A DNA stretch of 64,000 nucleotides from Agelas oroides (GCA_949130485.1 OX422183.1:28026816-28090815), one strand, 5' to 3'; counted from the first letter of the stretch, positions 1-11,998 are shown. Numbers and translations are program-made. The notes: generated by a model not told the origin, from the sequence alone.

Positions 1-790
1 GGACCCTCTGTATGGTAGATCTTAAATAGCCAGCCTTTTACTGACCTGCGCATCCCTCTACCGTAGTGTGGGGACACTCTGTTATGGTAGATCTTAAATA
101 GCCAGCCTTTTACTGACCTGCGCATCCCTCTACCGTAGTGTGGGGACACTCTGTATGGTAGATCTTAAATAGCCAGCCTTTTACTGACCTGCGCATCCCT
201 CTACCGTAGTGTGGGGACACTCTGTATGGTAGATCTTAAATAGCCAGCCTTTTACTGACCTGCGCATCCCTCTACCGTAGTGTGGGGACACTCTGTATGG
301 TAGATCTTAAATAGCCAGCCTTTTACTGACCTGCGCATCCCTCTACCGTAGTGTGGGGACCCTCTGTATGGTAGATCTTAAATAGCCAGCCTTTTACTGA
401 CCTGCGCATCCCTCTACCGTAGTGTGGGGACCCTCTGAGGCTCTGTATGGTAGATCTTAAATAGCCAGCCTTTTACTGACCTGCGCACCCCTCTACCGTA
501 GTGTGGGGACACTCTGTATGGTAGATCTTAAATAGCCAGCCTTTTACTGACCTGCGCATCCCTCTACCGTAGTGTGGGGACCCTCTGTATGGTAGATCTT
601 AAATAGCCAGCCTTTTACTGACCTGCGCATCCCTCTACCGTAGTGTGGGGACACTCTGTATGGTAGATCTAAAATAGCCAGCCTTTTACTGACCTGCGCA
701 TCCCTCTACCGTAGTGTGGGGACACTCTGTATGGTAGATCTAAAATAGCCAGCCTTTTACTGACCTGCGCATCCCTCTATACCGTAGTGT
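1..790. repeat. 71-bp minisatellite, about 11 copies
   Basis: A unit of about 71 bp, recognised by TATGGTAGATC and CCTCTACCGTAGTGTGG, repeats head to tail from the window edge to about 790. Starts of ATGGTAGATC at 12, 84, 155 and 226 give the period. Copies differ by single bases (CACTCTG or CCCTCTG, TCTTAAA or TCTAAAA), with one small insertion near 430. The unit ends are partly self-complementary (GGTAGAT against CTCTACC). The array continues beyond the left edge, so its size is unknown. Confidence 0.95.
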
Positions 791-1963
791 GGCATAGCAT
801 AGCCATCGGTGTAGCAACCGTCGCAAAGATTGCGATGGATTTCAGCTGTCCTTGTTCCGAAGTGTTGTTCTCCAGTCTGGATTTGTTTTGAGCTACTGGC
901 TTTTATTCCACTTTCGTAAGACAGTTTCTATATAGACAGGCCAAGATTTGATTATTGAACACTCTCGGAAAAGTCGTGCGGCGTGGTGCCGGAGGAAGCA
1001 GGGGTCCCCTTTTCCCAATGGAGTCCCCAATTAACAGTGGAAATGGGGACTGGGGGTCCCTAAAGTATTGTACTTATGCTCCCGAGTTTACGGTACGAGT
1101 TCCACATTCCCAAATCGCGCTTGCACCAGAGGTCGAAGTTCCGATTGCCCGCGGTGATCCACCCTCTAGTGTTCCACCCCTTTTTGAATCACCCCTGGTA
1201 GGCGTATACATAGCTATCTTGTGTGTCGCTGTTCATGATGAACGTCTGGAGGACACTGCTGCTTCTCACAGGTATGAACTGTTGGAGATGGTACCGCACT
1301 TATTCTACACAATCCAATGTAGCGCAATTCTGCATTTATGGGTTGAGCTAAGTACAACCGAACACTTTTGTGTACCTTGTGTTTATATTGTGCAACTGCA
1401 TGCGTATGGATCTCAACACTGAGACTGGGGTGCACTGTCTGGTGTGTGAGGACAGTGGCAGTATACTCAGGTCACTAGACCTACCCCCTTCTTCTCTAAT
1501 TGTGAAGAGGAGCTGGATTGAAATACCCTGTAGATTTGATGGACTGGGAACAAAATTAAGAGATTCGAAATATAGATTGTTATATGCATTTCTATTCCTC
1601 CTGTGTCATTGCAGCTCTGTGTATCAATGTGAAAGAATCAAAGTTGATAGGTAAATTACTTGCTGTGTTGTTATGTAGAGCTACATACCTTTGACCAACA
1701 TGGATATTTAGATGTTTATTGCAAACAAATTAAAACCACAGTAAATTGTGCGATAATGCGTACAGATTACTGAGCATCTATCATGTTCTCAGTGTTTGGA
1801 TCCAGGCTAGATATCCATGGTATAGCTAAGTTTATCCTTCTGTGATATTTATGCTGTTGAAAGTTGGTTTCACATTCTACATGTACAAGAGTGCTTTTAG
1901 AATGCTATTTAAGTGTTAAGAACAAGGTATAGCTTTTGGGAGTAATTCTAGCCATGTTTCCAG
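791..1963. other. No recognised exon; 5' side of the death-domain gene
   Basis: The stretch has one long open frame (about 955-1422) with no homology I recognise and no ATG at its beginning. An ATG at 1018 in that frame was tested as a first coding exon: its candidate GT donors (1093, 1198, 1272) leave phase 0 or 2, whereas the next exon needs phase 1. So the first exon and promoter are not identified here. Confidence 0.5.
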
Positions 1964-2317
1964 CTGCAGATGATCGCCCAACCCTTCAAGAACTGCGAAA
2001 ATTTCCAGCAAAAGATGGATTTAAGGACATTGTGGCTGAGATTCAAAATGATTATGAGAACTTAGGAATACAACTCCTGAATGACAGTGATGGTCAGACA
2101 GTAATGGGCATAGAGACAGCTAAACGTGGTCATCCACTCCACATTACAGTTACGATTCTCCGGCAGTGGCTACAGGGGAAAGGGAGATTGCCTGTTACAT
2201 GGCAGACATTGGTAGAGTGTCTGCGAGATGCAAAATTGAATGCTGTAGCAGGTTATATTGATGATGCATTTTCCCGAGAAGGTCCTTCCAAGGGGCAGCT
2301 ACAACAACCATCATCTG
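1964..2317 (+). CDS. Death-domain exon of a long multi-exon gene
   Basis: The exon reads 118 residues and looks like a death domain, a six-helix adaptor fold used for protein-protein assembly in signalling. Recognisable pieces are LGIQLLNDSDGQTV, ILRQWLQG, VTWQTLVECLRD and a last helix NAVAGYIDDAF, the usual spacing of helices 2 to 6. It begins after a TTTCCAG acceptor and ends at a GTATGT donor. Both ends are phase 1, so it is a symmetrical module that could be duplicated or skipped. The residue after the donor joins cleanly in frame to the membrane exon at 4585. The start codon lies upstream and was not found. The domain assignment is by pattern recognition; a related DEATH/DED fold is possible. 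Confidence 0.75.
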
Positions 2318-2538
2318 GTATGTGACCATTTCAGTCTGTATGTGACCATTTCATGTACTGTATGTGACCATTTCATGTACTGTATGTGACCATTTCATGT
2401 ACTGTATGTGACCATTTCGTGTACTGTATGTGACCATTTCGTGTACTGTATGTGACCATTTCGTGTACTGTATGTGACCATTTCATGTACTATATGTGAC
2501 CATTTCAGGTACTGTATGTGACCATTTCATGTACTGTA
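2318..2538 (+). repeat. 22-bp tandem repeat starting exactly at a splice donor
   Basis: Ten copies of TATGTGACCATTTC, first at 2319 and then every 22 bp from 2339 to 2515 (the first step is 20 bp). The array starts on the GT of the death-domain exon donor, so nearly every unit carries a GTATGT splice-donor hexamer. One copy is altered to TATATG near 2491. Copies vary only at ATGTACTG or GTGTACTG. Confidence 0.95.
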
Positions 2539-3665
2539 ATAATAGAATTATCTGTTGTGAGCTAGTGCTACTTGTTGTTTTCCTTGCCTTAGAGTACCCA
2601 TAGCTGGCTATGTATACCCTCTTACGATCTAGACATTGTTAATCTGGAATTATTGGTATACTATAGGCAGTGATTGCATGCAGAGGAAAATGATTATTGA
2701 AGCATTCCATACTGTGCAGCTATATGGAAGCCTCTAAGTTGAATCTTAGGGACCCAACTTAAGTACACAAAGTCGCTACTCACCCATCCTTTTTTGTCAG
2801 GATTATAGTGCTATTTTCTGTGAACATAATTGAAGAAGATAAGCAACATTCCAAATTGTTTATTCAAGTTGACAATAATTATGAATGTTGTTGCATAGTA
2901 CTTTTGTTAACTGTAATGAAGACAACGACAGCTAAAGTAGTTGAACGAAGAGTTTTGTTTTTATGTATCAACACTAATCACTAGCATGCATTTTGTTGGC
3001 AAAAGGGATTGGAAGTCAGTAATTAGTGGTTCGTACCAGGTAGTGATTAGTACTATGTGATAATCATATGGGCTGCCATAGTGATCTGTATTGAAAAGTG
3101 AAATGACTCTACAAAGCCAGAAAGCTATGGCATTTTTCAGTACAAAGTATTTTCCATGGGCATTCCAATGAATACTTCATGAATATGAAAGAAAGATCCA
3201 TCTAAAATGTAAGTTGTGGTATCCACTGACTAAGAACAAATGGGGGCTGTTTTGTAAGTCGATTTAACCTTTTGTTATGACCTTCTACATGTTTATGTCA
3301 GTTATGTATTGAATTACATGACAATGTACTAGCTTCCAACCTGATCTTGTCTGTCCGTACGTAGAGTAGTGATAAAATTCCTCAAGCAGTGTTGTTGTGC
3401 AAGTACTAGCTGAAAGTCACTTTCAGTATATTGTACAGGTCCCTACTGATGAGGGCTGGTATTGGCTGAAACACATCCTGCACAATGGGTGACTTTGCAT
3501 AATATCTAGGCCTTCCTTTTTTAGGGAGATGTGGTTTATTGTTTTTTCATGTGTATGTTATCCAACAAAGTAGTTATCTGATGCCAGGATAGGCCAATTA
3601 TACAGCTTCCCCTCTATTACGAGCTATAGCCTTATATATATGGTCAATTTTCTTTAGTTACCAAG
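2539..3665. other. Intron, no recognised feature
   Basis: AT-rich sequence between the donor array and a possible alternative exon. No open frame of note, no repeat family seen elsewhere in the window and no strong hairpin were noticed. Confidence 0.5.
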
Positions 3666-3745
3666 GTACCTCAACACCAGATCATCTCAAGAGCCCATCT
3701 CCCATTGTGGACAGACTCAGACCTAGACTCAGACCTAAGAAGTAG
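3666..3745 (+). CDS. Possible alternative terminal exon (soluble isoform)
   Basis: After an AAG acceptor preceded by TTTTCTTTAG, the phase required by the death-domain exon (phase 1) gives 26 codons, GTSTPDHLKSPSPIVDRL followed by a basic RPRLRPKK, then TAG at 3743-3745. A Ser/Pro-rich linker with a basic end is plausible as a C-terminus. Splicing to it would end the protein before the membrane segment. An AATAAA lies further down at 4381. Splice support is modest and no donor follows, so this could be chance. Confidence 0.35.
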
Positions 3746-4584
3746 CTAGATCATGATTTATTGATTGTATATGTTTGATTGTTGGGTACACCCTCAGTAT
3801 TAGCCCTTGGCTATTGGTGGTATCCCTTGTCATGCTTCTGTGTGGCATAAATTGTTATAGAAAAAAAAAACCTCCACACTGTATCAACCATATACCTAGG
3901 GAATATCAATATACCCTAGTCATAACGGACATTAAAGTGCTATTTATTGGGCTAAAATGGGCAAACTAACAGTCGCGCGCATTGCCACTTACCTTGGATT
4001 GTACATAGTATGCATGCACTGTTTCCACCTGGGTTCTAATACAACAATTGCCGTTGAGAAAATTCCAGCTCCAAACAGCTTTATTTCACCTTCTGCAAAA
4101 TGGCACAAAGTTACACGGTTCACTAGTAGCCAGCCATGTAACTACAGCTGCTTGAGCATGGCAATCGTACACTATTAATGAGTCTTGAGATCAAATTTGG
4201 AAAATTTTGTGCTAAACCAAGCTGAGAGTGACGGTACTCACCGATCTTTAGGCTGTCAGACCTGTTACAGGATAGTAAGGTCAAGTAGATCAGCTAGTAA
4301 CAGCTCATGTTTCAAACATGCAGACCATCAGCATCCATGCTTTCTCCAGTGTTTTGTTCCTGGATATCAACAACCACTAAAATAAACGAATGAACACTGG
4401 TTGCTAGCTGTGAGTCTCATATTCGTGTCATAGCACGGGTTATATATAAATGGGCCTGGCAAAAACTGGACATGTAGCTATGTTAGGATTGTTTCTAGTC
4501 TACAAGTTTATGTCTTATTGGGTAGATCGTGGGTTATTGGTATGTGTTTAGCATGTGTGAGCATTGTCTTTTCTACTCCTCCAG

Positions 4585-4671
4585 GGATGGTACCAATTGT
4601 GGTAGCAATAGTGGTTGGAGGGATTCTGATTGCACTTGTGCTGGTGATGGTGATGGTGACGAACTTTAGAG
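4585..4671 (+). CDS. Transmembrane-helix exon
   Basis: An 87-bp exon between CTCCTCCAG and a GTACAT donor, phase 1 at both ends. It encodes MVPIVVAIVVGGILIALVLV and a short MVMVTNFR end: a single uninterrupted hydrophobic helix ended by Arg. It joins in frame to the exon before (2317) and after (8542), giving death domain, membrane helix, then the basic segment IKQRNKKK. By the positive-inside rule the C-terminal part would be cytosolic. The exact intermediate exon set is inferred from phase only. Confidence 0.7.
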
Positions 4672-6530
4672 GTACATGTAATGTTTCTGTTGTTCAATTT
4701 AGCTGCATCAATACGTACTATCAATTTCTTAGGTGTATCTCGACTATGCCATGTACACATGCAAAAGTAATTCAGTTCTCTAGCATTTTTCAAGTTTAAG
4801 TTTATAGCTAGAGATAGGGCCGCCAAGAGAGCAGAGGGGCCCTGGGGAGAACTTTTCATGCGCGAAGCACACACAAAAAGGTTTCAAAAAATTAATTTTA
4901 GAAAGAAGTTTGGGGGCCCCTGGGAAGTATCCCCTGTTCCCATCCCCTCTCGGTGGGCCTGGCTAGAGACACATAACTGAATACATGGACCTGGATTACA
5001 GACTCTACCCCAAGACACCAAATCAGCAGCAAACCAACTACGACCTTTTTCCATAGTACACAGCCAATAAAACTGTCTTGTTTATTGCTACATACCATTG
5101 TTGTGACTTCATTTTGTATGTATGAATGTTCAGGAATTTGGGATCTGGGAGATTTAAAAGACAAGTGTATTATAGCAGACTTTGTCTTCTCTTCTGCTTC
5201 TAATCTGAAGACAGCTGTTTGGCTGCCTGTGCCATTGCTAGTTTCTGCTATTTCACTACTTTCTCCAATTGAGACACAATAGTTAGCGATATTTTTTCGA
5301 TGGTTATAGGCAAGTTGCACTTGCATATGTGCACATCAAGCCAGAATGTGCTTGCTTAATGTTACCCGGCATTGAAGTACATATGTGACCTCCAGCACAC
5401 ACCAATTAATGGCTCCTCATAAATAGTAAGGTTATAGGGTGTTATGTACACCACATTGAAGCACTTTAGTCCTGACCGCTACACCTTTGCTGGAAAATTT
5501 TCTTGTGTGTTTTCAATGTCAGTTTTGATCTATATGCTAACATTTTCGATGCAAAAAAAAGGGGTAAAGAGGAATATTTTATGCGCTTCACTTAGGCGTG
5601 CTGTCCAGGGTATCCAAGATTTACTTCATGCACTTAGAAAGCCAGTAAATGAAGTTGTGCCTGAAGTTGGCTTGTTTGGCAAACTATAAGCTCTCTTGCT
5701 GGAGTTTCATGAATCTTTCTCTGCCCTAGAGTCTCAGAGATTGTTGTCTAGGCCATGATATTAAATATCATTGTTTCTCAGGCAATTGTGCATGCCAATT
5801 TCCATCCGCGTGATAATTTTCTAATAATGGTCACAGCGACAATTTTCCCTCAAGCATTTGCATTTACCTTCGTAACCAGTACCTCATGTAGACTTTTCAA
5901 TACGTGTTGTGATCCATTCAGTCTCTAGTTGTCCCTCAAAGAAGGACAGTCTTTTTGTTGATACAAATCTGCAACATTCTGAGGGGCTTGTATCTCGTGA
6001 ATGAGCTCGCAACCATGGCAGTAGTCTTCTGACTACATTTTGAGTAAAGCAGGTTTGTTTTCAACTAACTATCATTGCCTGAATTCAGCTATTTTACAAG
6101 ATATAATGCAATGAATTAACATTACAGTAAAAGGGTTATGCACATTGTGACTTTTGGACTTATCTGAAGGACAGGTTAGCCTCACAAGGCAGACCCTTTC
6201 CGTTTCCACGCCGGCGGTACCGATCACATATCGCATATGGACTACAGGAACCGATCAGTGCTGCGGAACAGAAAAGGTCTTGCTTGTGAGATTAAGCCAA
6301 CAGTTTATAAGCATAAGCAAAAGCAGATGCAGTCCTCTTCAAACCAGGTCACTAATTTAGATTTTAAATAGCTGACACACGCATGGTTTCAGTAGAAAAA
6401 ATTGCCTGTGAAACAATGTATTATGGTCCAAGTGCGGCTTATTTGCTGGATCCAAGCAGCTCTTTGATCTTGAGTTTTACTGGTACGGGCAATCACTTTT
6501 CTTGAGCTAGGCTTGGTTGTTAGAATAGTG
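4672..6530. other. Intron, no recognised exon
   Basis: There are open stretches on both strands: 5085-5282 (+) and 4898-5326 (-, with one hydrophobic segment near 5020). Neither shows a recognisable family or paired splice sites with the right phase. The rest is AT-rich and featureless. Confidence 0.45.
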
Positions 6531-7366
6531 TTAACCCTTTAGCCCTTTAAACACTGAATTTTTTTCACTGGAGATTAGTTTTAGCCTAAACATGCCTTTA
6601 ACGCACCGTATCTCCATTTGTGTCAAAGCTCTGACTCCAAAACTGAGCCCAACTCCACTTCCAGCCTTAGCAAGCAGACACGTGACCTTAACCACGCCCC
6701 CTCATTAACGAGCATGCAATGGTCAGCACTCTCGATTGGCAAACACCCGCTTAGAGCCCAAGAAGCCTTCCCTGCCAGAAATGAACCCCCTGAAAGGTGA
6801 GAGTAGCATTTTCTAAGCCTGCTCATGCAGCCAGGCCAAGAGTTGGCCCACCCGGTGCCAACCACGGTCCTTTTGCAGCCAAGCCTAGCAGCTGCCATGT
6901 GCACAGCACCCTGCGGGCAGAGACTATCTTTTCTGCACAGTGTGCAGAAAAGATAGTCTCTGCGCGCTGGCACGCAGGTCACCCGCAGGGTGCTGTGCAC
7001 ATGGCAGCTGCTAGGCTTGGCTGCAAAAGGACCGTGGTTGGCACCGGGTGGGCCAACTCTTGGCCTGGCTGCATGAGCAGGCTTAGAAAATGCTACTCTC
7101 ACCTTTCAGGGGGTTCATTTCTGGCAGGGAAGGCTTCTTGGGCTCTAAGCGGGTGTTTGCCAATCGAGAGTGCTGACCATTGCATGCTCGTTAATGAGGG
7201 GGCGTGGTTAAGGTCACGTGTCTGCTTGCTAAGGCTGGAAGTGGAGTTGGGTTCAGTTTTGGAGTCAGAGCTTTGACACGAATGGAGATACCGTGCGTTA
7301 AAGGCATGTTTAGGCTAAAACTAATCTCCAGTGAAAAAAATTCAGTGTTTAAAGGGCTAAGGGTTC
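6531..7366. mobile_element. Fold-back element: two head-to-head copies of a TTAA MITE
   Basis: The two arms (about 6531-6949 and 6950-7366) are near-perfect reverse complements meeting at CTGCACAGTGTGCAG. The outer ends read TTAACCCTTTAGCCCTTTAA and the mirror image AAAGGGCTAAGGG. Each arm is homologous to the single-copy elements at 31753-32271 and 32607-33112. Identical long open frames on both strands are a by-product of the palindrome, not genes. The right arm keeps a few extra bases near 6970. It sits in the intron between the membrane exon and the 8542 exon. Confidence 0.9.
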
Positions 7367-8541
7367 ACAGAAGCTCTTCTTTGTTGCTCAGCAAGGTACA
7401 CTTACACAAGTTGTGCCTCTCTTATGCAATACTGCCTTGCACACAAATAGTGATGCATACAAAATACGCATGTACTATAGCATTTGTGGGAATCACTCAC
7501 ACTGACCCCAATGAACATGTGCATGTCAACAGTTCCACAGTCTCCATCATATCCAAGTTAATTGTTGACTTAAATATTATGGTGGACAGTATTGATGTTA
7601 AAATTAATAGGAAATAGATGGTAAATGTGGGAAATAGATCATCTGCATCACGTTTATGCAGAGTATTTTGTATCACTTCAATGTTATTGTCGAATTTTAA
7701 AACTATGAAGGTACAAATTGCAATGGACAGACAGACAAACGAGACAGACTGCTTCTGCAAGATTGTTTTACAAACACACTTTTGAAATTGATGTGGCAAC
7801 TATTGGCTCTTTCATTCTATTAAGATATTTATGTATCCACAGAGCTGCACGAAGTTGAGAACATTTTGCTATAGTTATCAGAAGAACAACAATGCCGTTT
7901 GTTGTGTACCAGAAATTGTTTTCAGGGTTGGTTAGTCCTTCTGAAAGAAGAGATGCGATGAGATAACACTCATCGTCAGTAATGACAGGAGAAGATGCAG
8001 TTTTAAAAGGGAAATGAATACACACTTATCTACTGTGTTTTATATTCAACACTTGGTCAATTGTTACATATGCATGCATATGATATGTGCTCTGCTGAGC
8101 AAATCTGAGTGAATGACTGCATGAAGGTCATCAAAAAGGTCAGTAGTCTAGCCCAGCAATGCACTTGACAATCTAGTCTAAAATGACATGATACGATGTT
8201 TTCTTAGTGCCTTTTCAGCCTAGTATATATTCTTCCTCTTAGTTGAAGTTTATGCAAGTATTAAACACTTATGAACAATTAGTTAGGCAGATGCTTCATC
8301 ATCCTGGTGCTAGGCGATAGTTTCTTGTGCCAATGTATACAAGTATAATGATATTTGGCAAGGTCTATATCATGTCCATGGTACTTAGACACTCTCTGCT
8401 TCTATTGCACTGCAATAACTAGTAGTTTCAGTTAAATTTAATTTTGTGTATAGGCCTTTACCAACAGAGTGTATACCTGGTTTTTGTTACTTTTACTCAG
8501 AAATGCTCTATTGCTTTTATCCGTAACCCCTCACATTACAG
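7367..8541. other. Intron, possible weak minus-strand open frames
   Basis: Two minus-strand frames (7768-8025 and 7497-7799) have hydrophobic stretches but no recognised family and no clear splice signals. A frame running into the next exon from 8469 looks like a signal peptide but starts at GTG and is cut off from the coding exon by two AG acceptors, so it is taken as intronic. Confidence 0.4.
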
Positions 8542-9249
8542 CTCACTCTGTTACAGATGACAATGAAATTAAACAAAGAAATAAGAAAAAAATTGTTGGA
8601 AAATTTTCCAAGTTGCTCAACAAAGTACGCAGAAAGATGAAAGAAAAGCCAATCAGTGAGGATTTCAGGTTCCTTATGAATAGCTACTTTCTAAAAGAGT
8701 ACATCTCAAAGTCATCAGACGTAAATGAAACTTTTGACACAGTCAATCGCCTCAAGTTGTGGGACTACTGGAACTATGAGGTAATAGCAAATATTGTTCA
8801 GGAGTTTGCAGCTGATGATCCTGAACTGACATCAATGATGGAAGCTTACAAGCAAGATCTAGAATCCTACAAAGTAACGGAAAAACTGATTGATCATATT
8901 GCTGCTTTCAGTTTGATACCAGAGGAGGAAGACGAACTTAAGCAAGCAGAAAGATATGACCAGCATTACTACAAAACGCTCTCAATGAAGCTCCGAATGA
9001 GATTTACTGACCACTCCTTGAAATACATTGATGACCTTTGGAAAGAATTTGCTACCCTGTACAGTCTACCTCCTCGTGTGGCTCTACTTGACCGTGTACA
9101 CAAGGGTTGTGTTTCAATTGTTTGGCTTGTTCCATCTCACCTAACTCCTCAGATCCTTGATGCAATACCTCTAAGTGGTGATTTCTATCACAAACATGAT
9201 ATTACAGGAGCGGAGTTTGATGGGATATGCATTTATCACGAGTCACAAG
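8542..9249 (+). CDS. Large exon: 236-residue alpha/beta domain after the membrane helix
   Basis: The biggest host exon in the window. It starts after CACATTACAG (8542; an alternative in-phase acceptor gives 8557) and ends at a GTAACT donor, phase 1 both ends. The protein starts basic (IKQRNKKKIVGKFSKLLNKV), has an all-helical middle with LKLWDYWNYEVIANIV, and ends with DRVHKGCVSIVWLVPSHL and DFYHKHDITGAEFDGICI. This resembles an unnamed domain I recall after death or membrane segments in large sponge gene families; I know no biochemical function for it. In this gene it would be the first cytosolic domain, followed directly by the coiled-coil array. The exon call is strong, the function is unknown. 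Confidence 0.8.
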
Positions 9250-9385
9250 GTAACTAGTTAAGTACTTCTGACATACCTAATAGCTAATTAGGCTTTTGTA
9301 ACATTTCCTATTTGGTACAGTATCACGCAATGTTGTGTAGATCCTAACATCAGGTGGCGAGCAAGCAATGAGTTAGCTACTGCTT

Positions 9386-9814
<429 letters not shown>

Positions 9815-9867
9815 CCTCCCAGCTATGATTGTGTTGCAATTTGTTTTAACTTGTTTCTTTTCACTAG

Positions 9868-9902
9868 CTCATGGTGGCAAGCATGAAAGGGAACATTTTG
9901 AG
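9868..9902 (+). CDS. Adaptor exon converting phase 1 to phase 0
   Basis: A 35-bp exon between TTTTCACTAG and GTACAC. Two bases complete a phase-1 codon from 9249, then HGGKHEREHFE in frame, ending phase 0. This is the link that lets the phase-1 front modules continue into the phase-0 coiled-coil exons. Its charge pattern already looks like the array. Confidence 0.75.
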
Positions 9903-11728
9903 GTACACAGTGTAGTCATATAGGACAGACCTTCATATTTCATGTACAGGTACAAGTCTAAACTGCACACCAAGATGCCTAAACAGGGTAACTTAATTGA
10001 AAAGGTTTAGTTTGTGCTACTTTGTAGCTAATACTTCATATACTCCTCAGAAGACGCCAGTCACAAGTTAATCTACCATGAATAGCAAGACATGCTTTAC
10101 CCTACACTTTACGACATGTCTTTTTTTTACTGCATCCATCTTTGTTGCTGAGCTTAGGCATAGTGCTCCATATCATTTTTTAAATGGGAATAGAATAAAA
10201 ATGCTGGGTGTTTATATAGGCTTATTGAGTGTGTGACATCACTAAGAGGGGATTTTTTACTGTTTTTTTTTTTTTTGGGGGGGGGGGGGGGGGTTTGCTT
10301 TAAGGGTGAGGTGGAGTAGTTGGTGAAGAGAGGATTGTTGGTGAATGAGCCTTTAATTTATTTTTTGGGTGCTTCATGGCACTAATCAATATGCACTCAG
10401 ATTGGAATGCTTTTTCTTGCCTGTGGATTTACAAAGTTCTTACGAGTCTAAAAGTTAAGGTCTAGCTAAAAAGCTTTATCACCACATAAGGGGAAAATCC
10501 ATTATAGAGCTACAGTGAACGGGGAGGGTGGTACAGCTGGTGAAGGGAGGCATGTTGCCAAATATTCCCTGGGTAGGTGCACCATGACACTAGCAAATGC
10601 ACACTCAGATTTGATACCCACTGCCTTCCTGTTGCCTGGCAATTACTTTATTGAGGTGTAATCAAGATTAAACCACAACCCAAGAAGACTAAACAATGTC
10701 AGAAAAAATAACTGTTGGAAGTCTAGGTGTATACTCACCTCGCTAAAAGTTTTTGCCGTCTAATACTACTTTGCCGTGCCTGTTAGTGAATGAGAGTTTC
10801 ATTCCTGGTGCAACATGACACTAAATGTTATGCACTCAGAGTGGATGTCCTGTGTTTCTGTTTATCATTATATTATATTCTGTAAAATTTATCTTGCAAG
10901 TCGAGATGTAGCCTTGCACCTTGTGGTTGTTGTGTGGATTACCTATATTGTGCTCTTTGATATTATGACTGTGCTTCACATATTCACCTTTGTAGGTTGC
11001 ACAAGAAGTAGAACTTGTAGACACTTAAATTATGCTAATTCTGCATCCAAATTGGTAGATAATTAAAGCATTTTGCAAGAGACATATTTTCATTCATGAA
11101 TACTTTGCAAATTAATGTTTTCTAAGCAATAGTACATGGCAGTAATGGTTGGCTTTTTGAATCTAATCTAGCCACATATCACTGAACCTGCATTGCACTG
11201 AACCTGAAGTCACTAACAAGCCATTTTGCCTCCAGTAAATGATTTGCCAGTACAGCTGCTCAAGCTTGTAAATTGGAGAATTGATGATACCCGTATAGGG
11301 CTAACTTTATTTCTTCAGTTGTTACAAATAATGCTTTAATTTGTGTTCAGGTTGTATTTTGTATATGTAATGTCCATCTGAATAGTTCAAGCTTACCTGG
11401 AAAGATAGGTAGATAATGCTTTTAAGGAATTTGTATGACTTGTCTACGTTTTTTCAATGTGATTGTGTGTACCAAAGAACAACACAAGAAGAACATCAGG
11501 GGTTGGTAGAGTGCTTTCTAAAAATATGAATTCTGTGATGTAATTGGGTGTGCTGGAGGAAATTACAAAAGTAAAGAACCATGAACTTTTAGTGTATATC
11601 ACATCCATCTGAATAGTTATGCTCAGCTAGAAAAGATGTGATGCTGTTGCAGTTTCATTGCACCACTCTGTGAACTAAAGATTTGTTTCCTGTTAAGTTA
11701 TGCATGCTATACTCACCCATGTGTACAG
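9903..11728. other. Intron with homopolymers and a degenerate exon trace
   Basis: Contains a T run followed by a G run (about 10261-10293) and, near 10995, a TTTGTAG followed by codons for VAQEVELV that may be a worn coiled-coil exon. No intact exon was seen. Confidence 0.4.
11472..11590 (+). pseudogene. Two decayed coiled-coil exons
   Basis: 11472-11511 (AAAGAACAACACAAGAAG..., ending GGTAGAG) and 11555-11590 (GGAGGAAATTAC...) align to the consensus exon and keep the upstream GTAATTG-type intron end, but have lost acceptor, donor or frame. Confidence 0.55.
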
Positions 11729-11773
11729 GAGGAAAGGACAGAAAAACACAAGAAGGAACTTCAGGCATTGGAG
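11729..11773 (+). CDS. Coiled-coil exon 1 (45 bp)
   Basis: GTGTACAG acceptor, GTAAAC donor, phase 0-0. Encodes EERTEKHKKELQALE, close to the array consensus: charged helix with hydrophobics at positions 11 and 14. Confidence 0.8.
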
Positions 11774-11906
11774 GTAAACAGTAGATACTACATAGTGTTT
11801 GTATTCAGGTTACATCAATCTGACTAGTTCAATCTTCTGAGTGGATCATGCTTGCATGACCCATTATGTGACCTGTCTCTCAGTTTTGTTCATGCTTTAT
11901 GCACAG

Positions 11907-11951
11907 GAGGAATTGAAAGAACAACACAAGAAAGAACTTCAGTTGTTGGAG
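11907..11951 (+). CDS. Coiled-coil exon 2 (45 bp)
   Basis: GCACAG acceptor, GTGAAC donor, phase 0-0. Encodes EELKEQHKKELQLLE. Only 133 bp of intron separates it from exon 1, the tightest early pair. Confidence 0.82.
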
Positions 11952-11998
11952 GTGAACAACAAAAGTGTGCTTTAACATGTGATGTAATTGTGTGTGCT

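Noticed and set aside
955..1422. 155-codon open frame near the left edge
   Set aside because: Starts at TTG, no recognised domain, and its internal donors do not give the phase needed for the death-domain exon.
4898..5326. 142-codon minus-strand frame with a hydrophobic segment
   Set aside because: No recognised family, no in-phase splice partners, and it lies within an intron of the plus-strand gene.
6623..7276. Identical 159-codon frames on both strands, also at 31753-32187 and 32631-33032
   Set aside because: Frames are carried by the MITE/fold-back sequence and its palindrome; they differ by frameshift between copies and run across the TTAA element, so they are not genes.
8469..8541. 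Signal-peptide-like start (WFLLLLLRNALLLL) before the large exon
   Set aside because: No ATG (starts at GTG) and separated from the coding exon by good acceptors; intron sequence that happens to be open.
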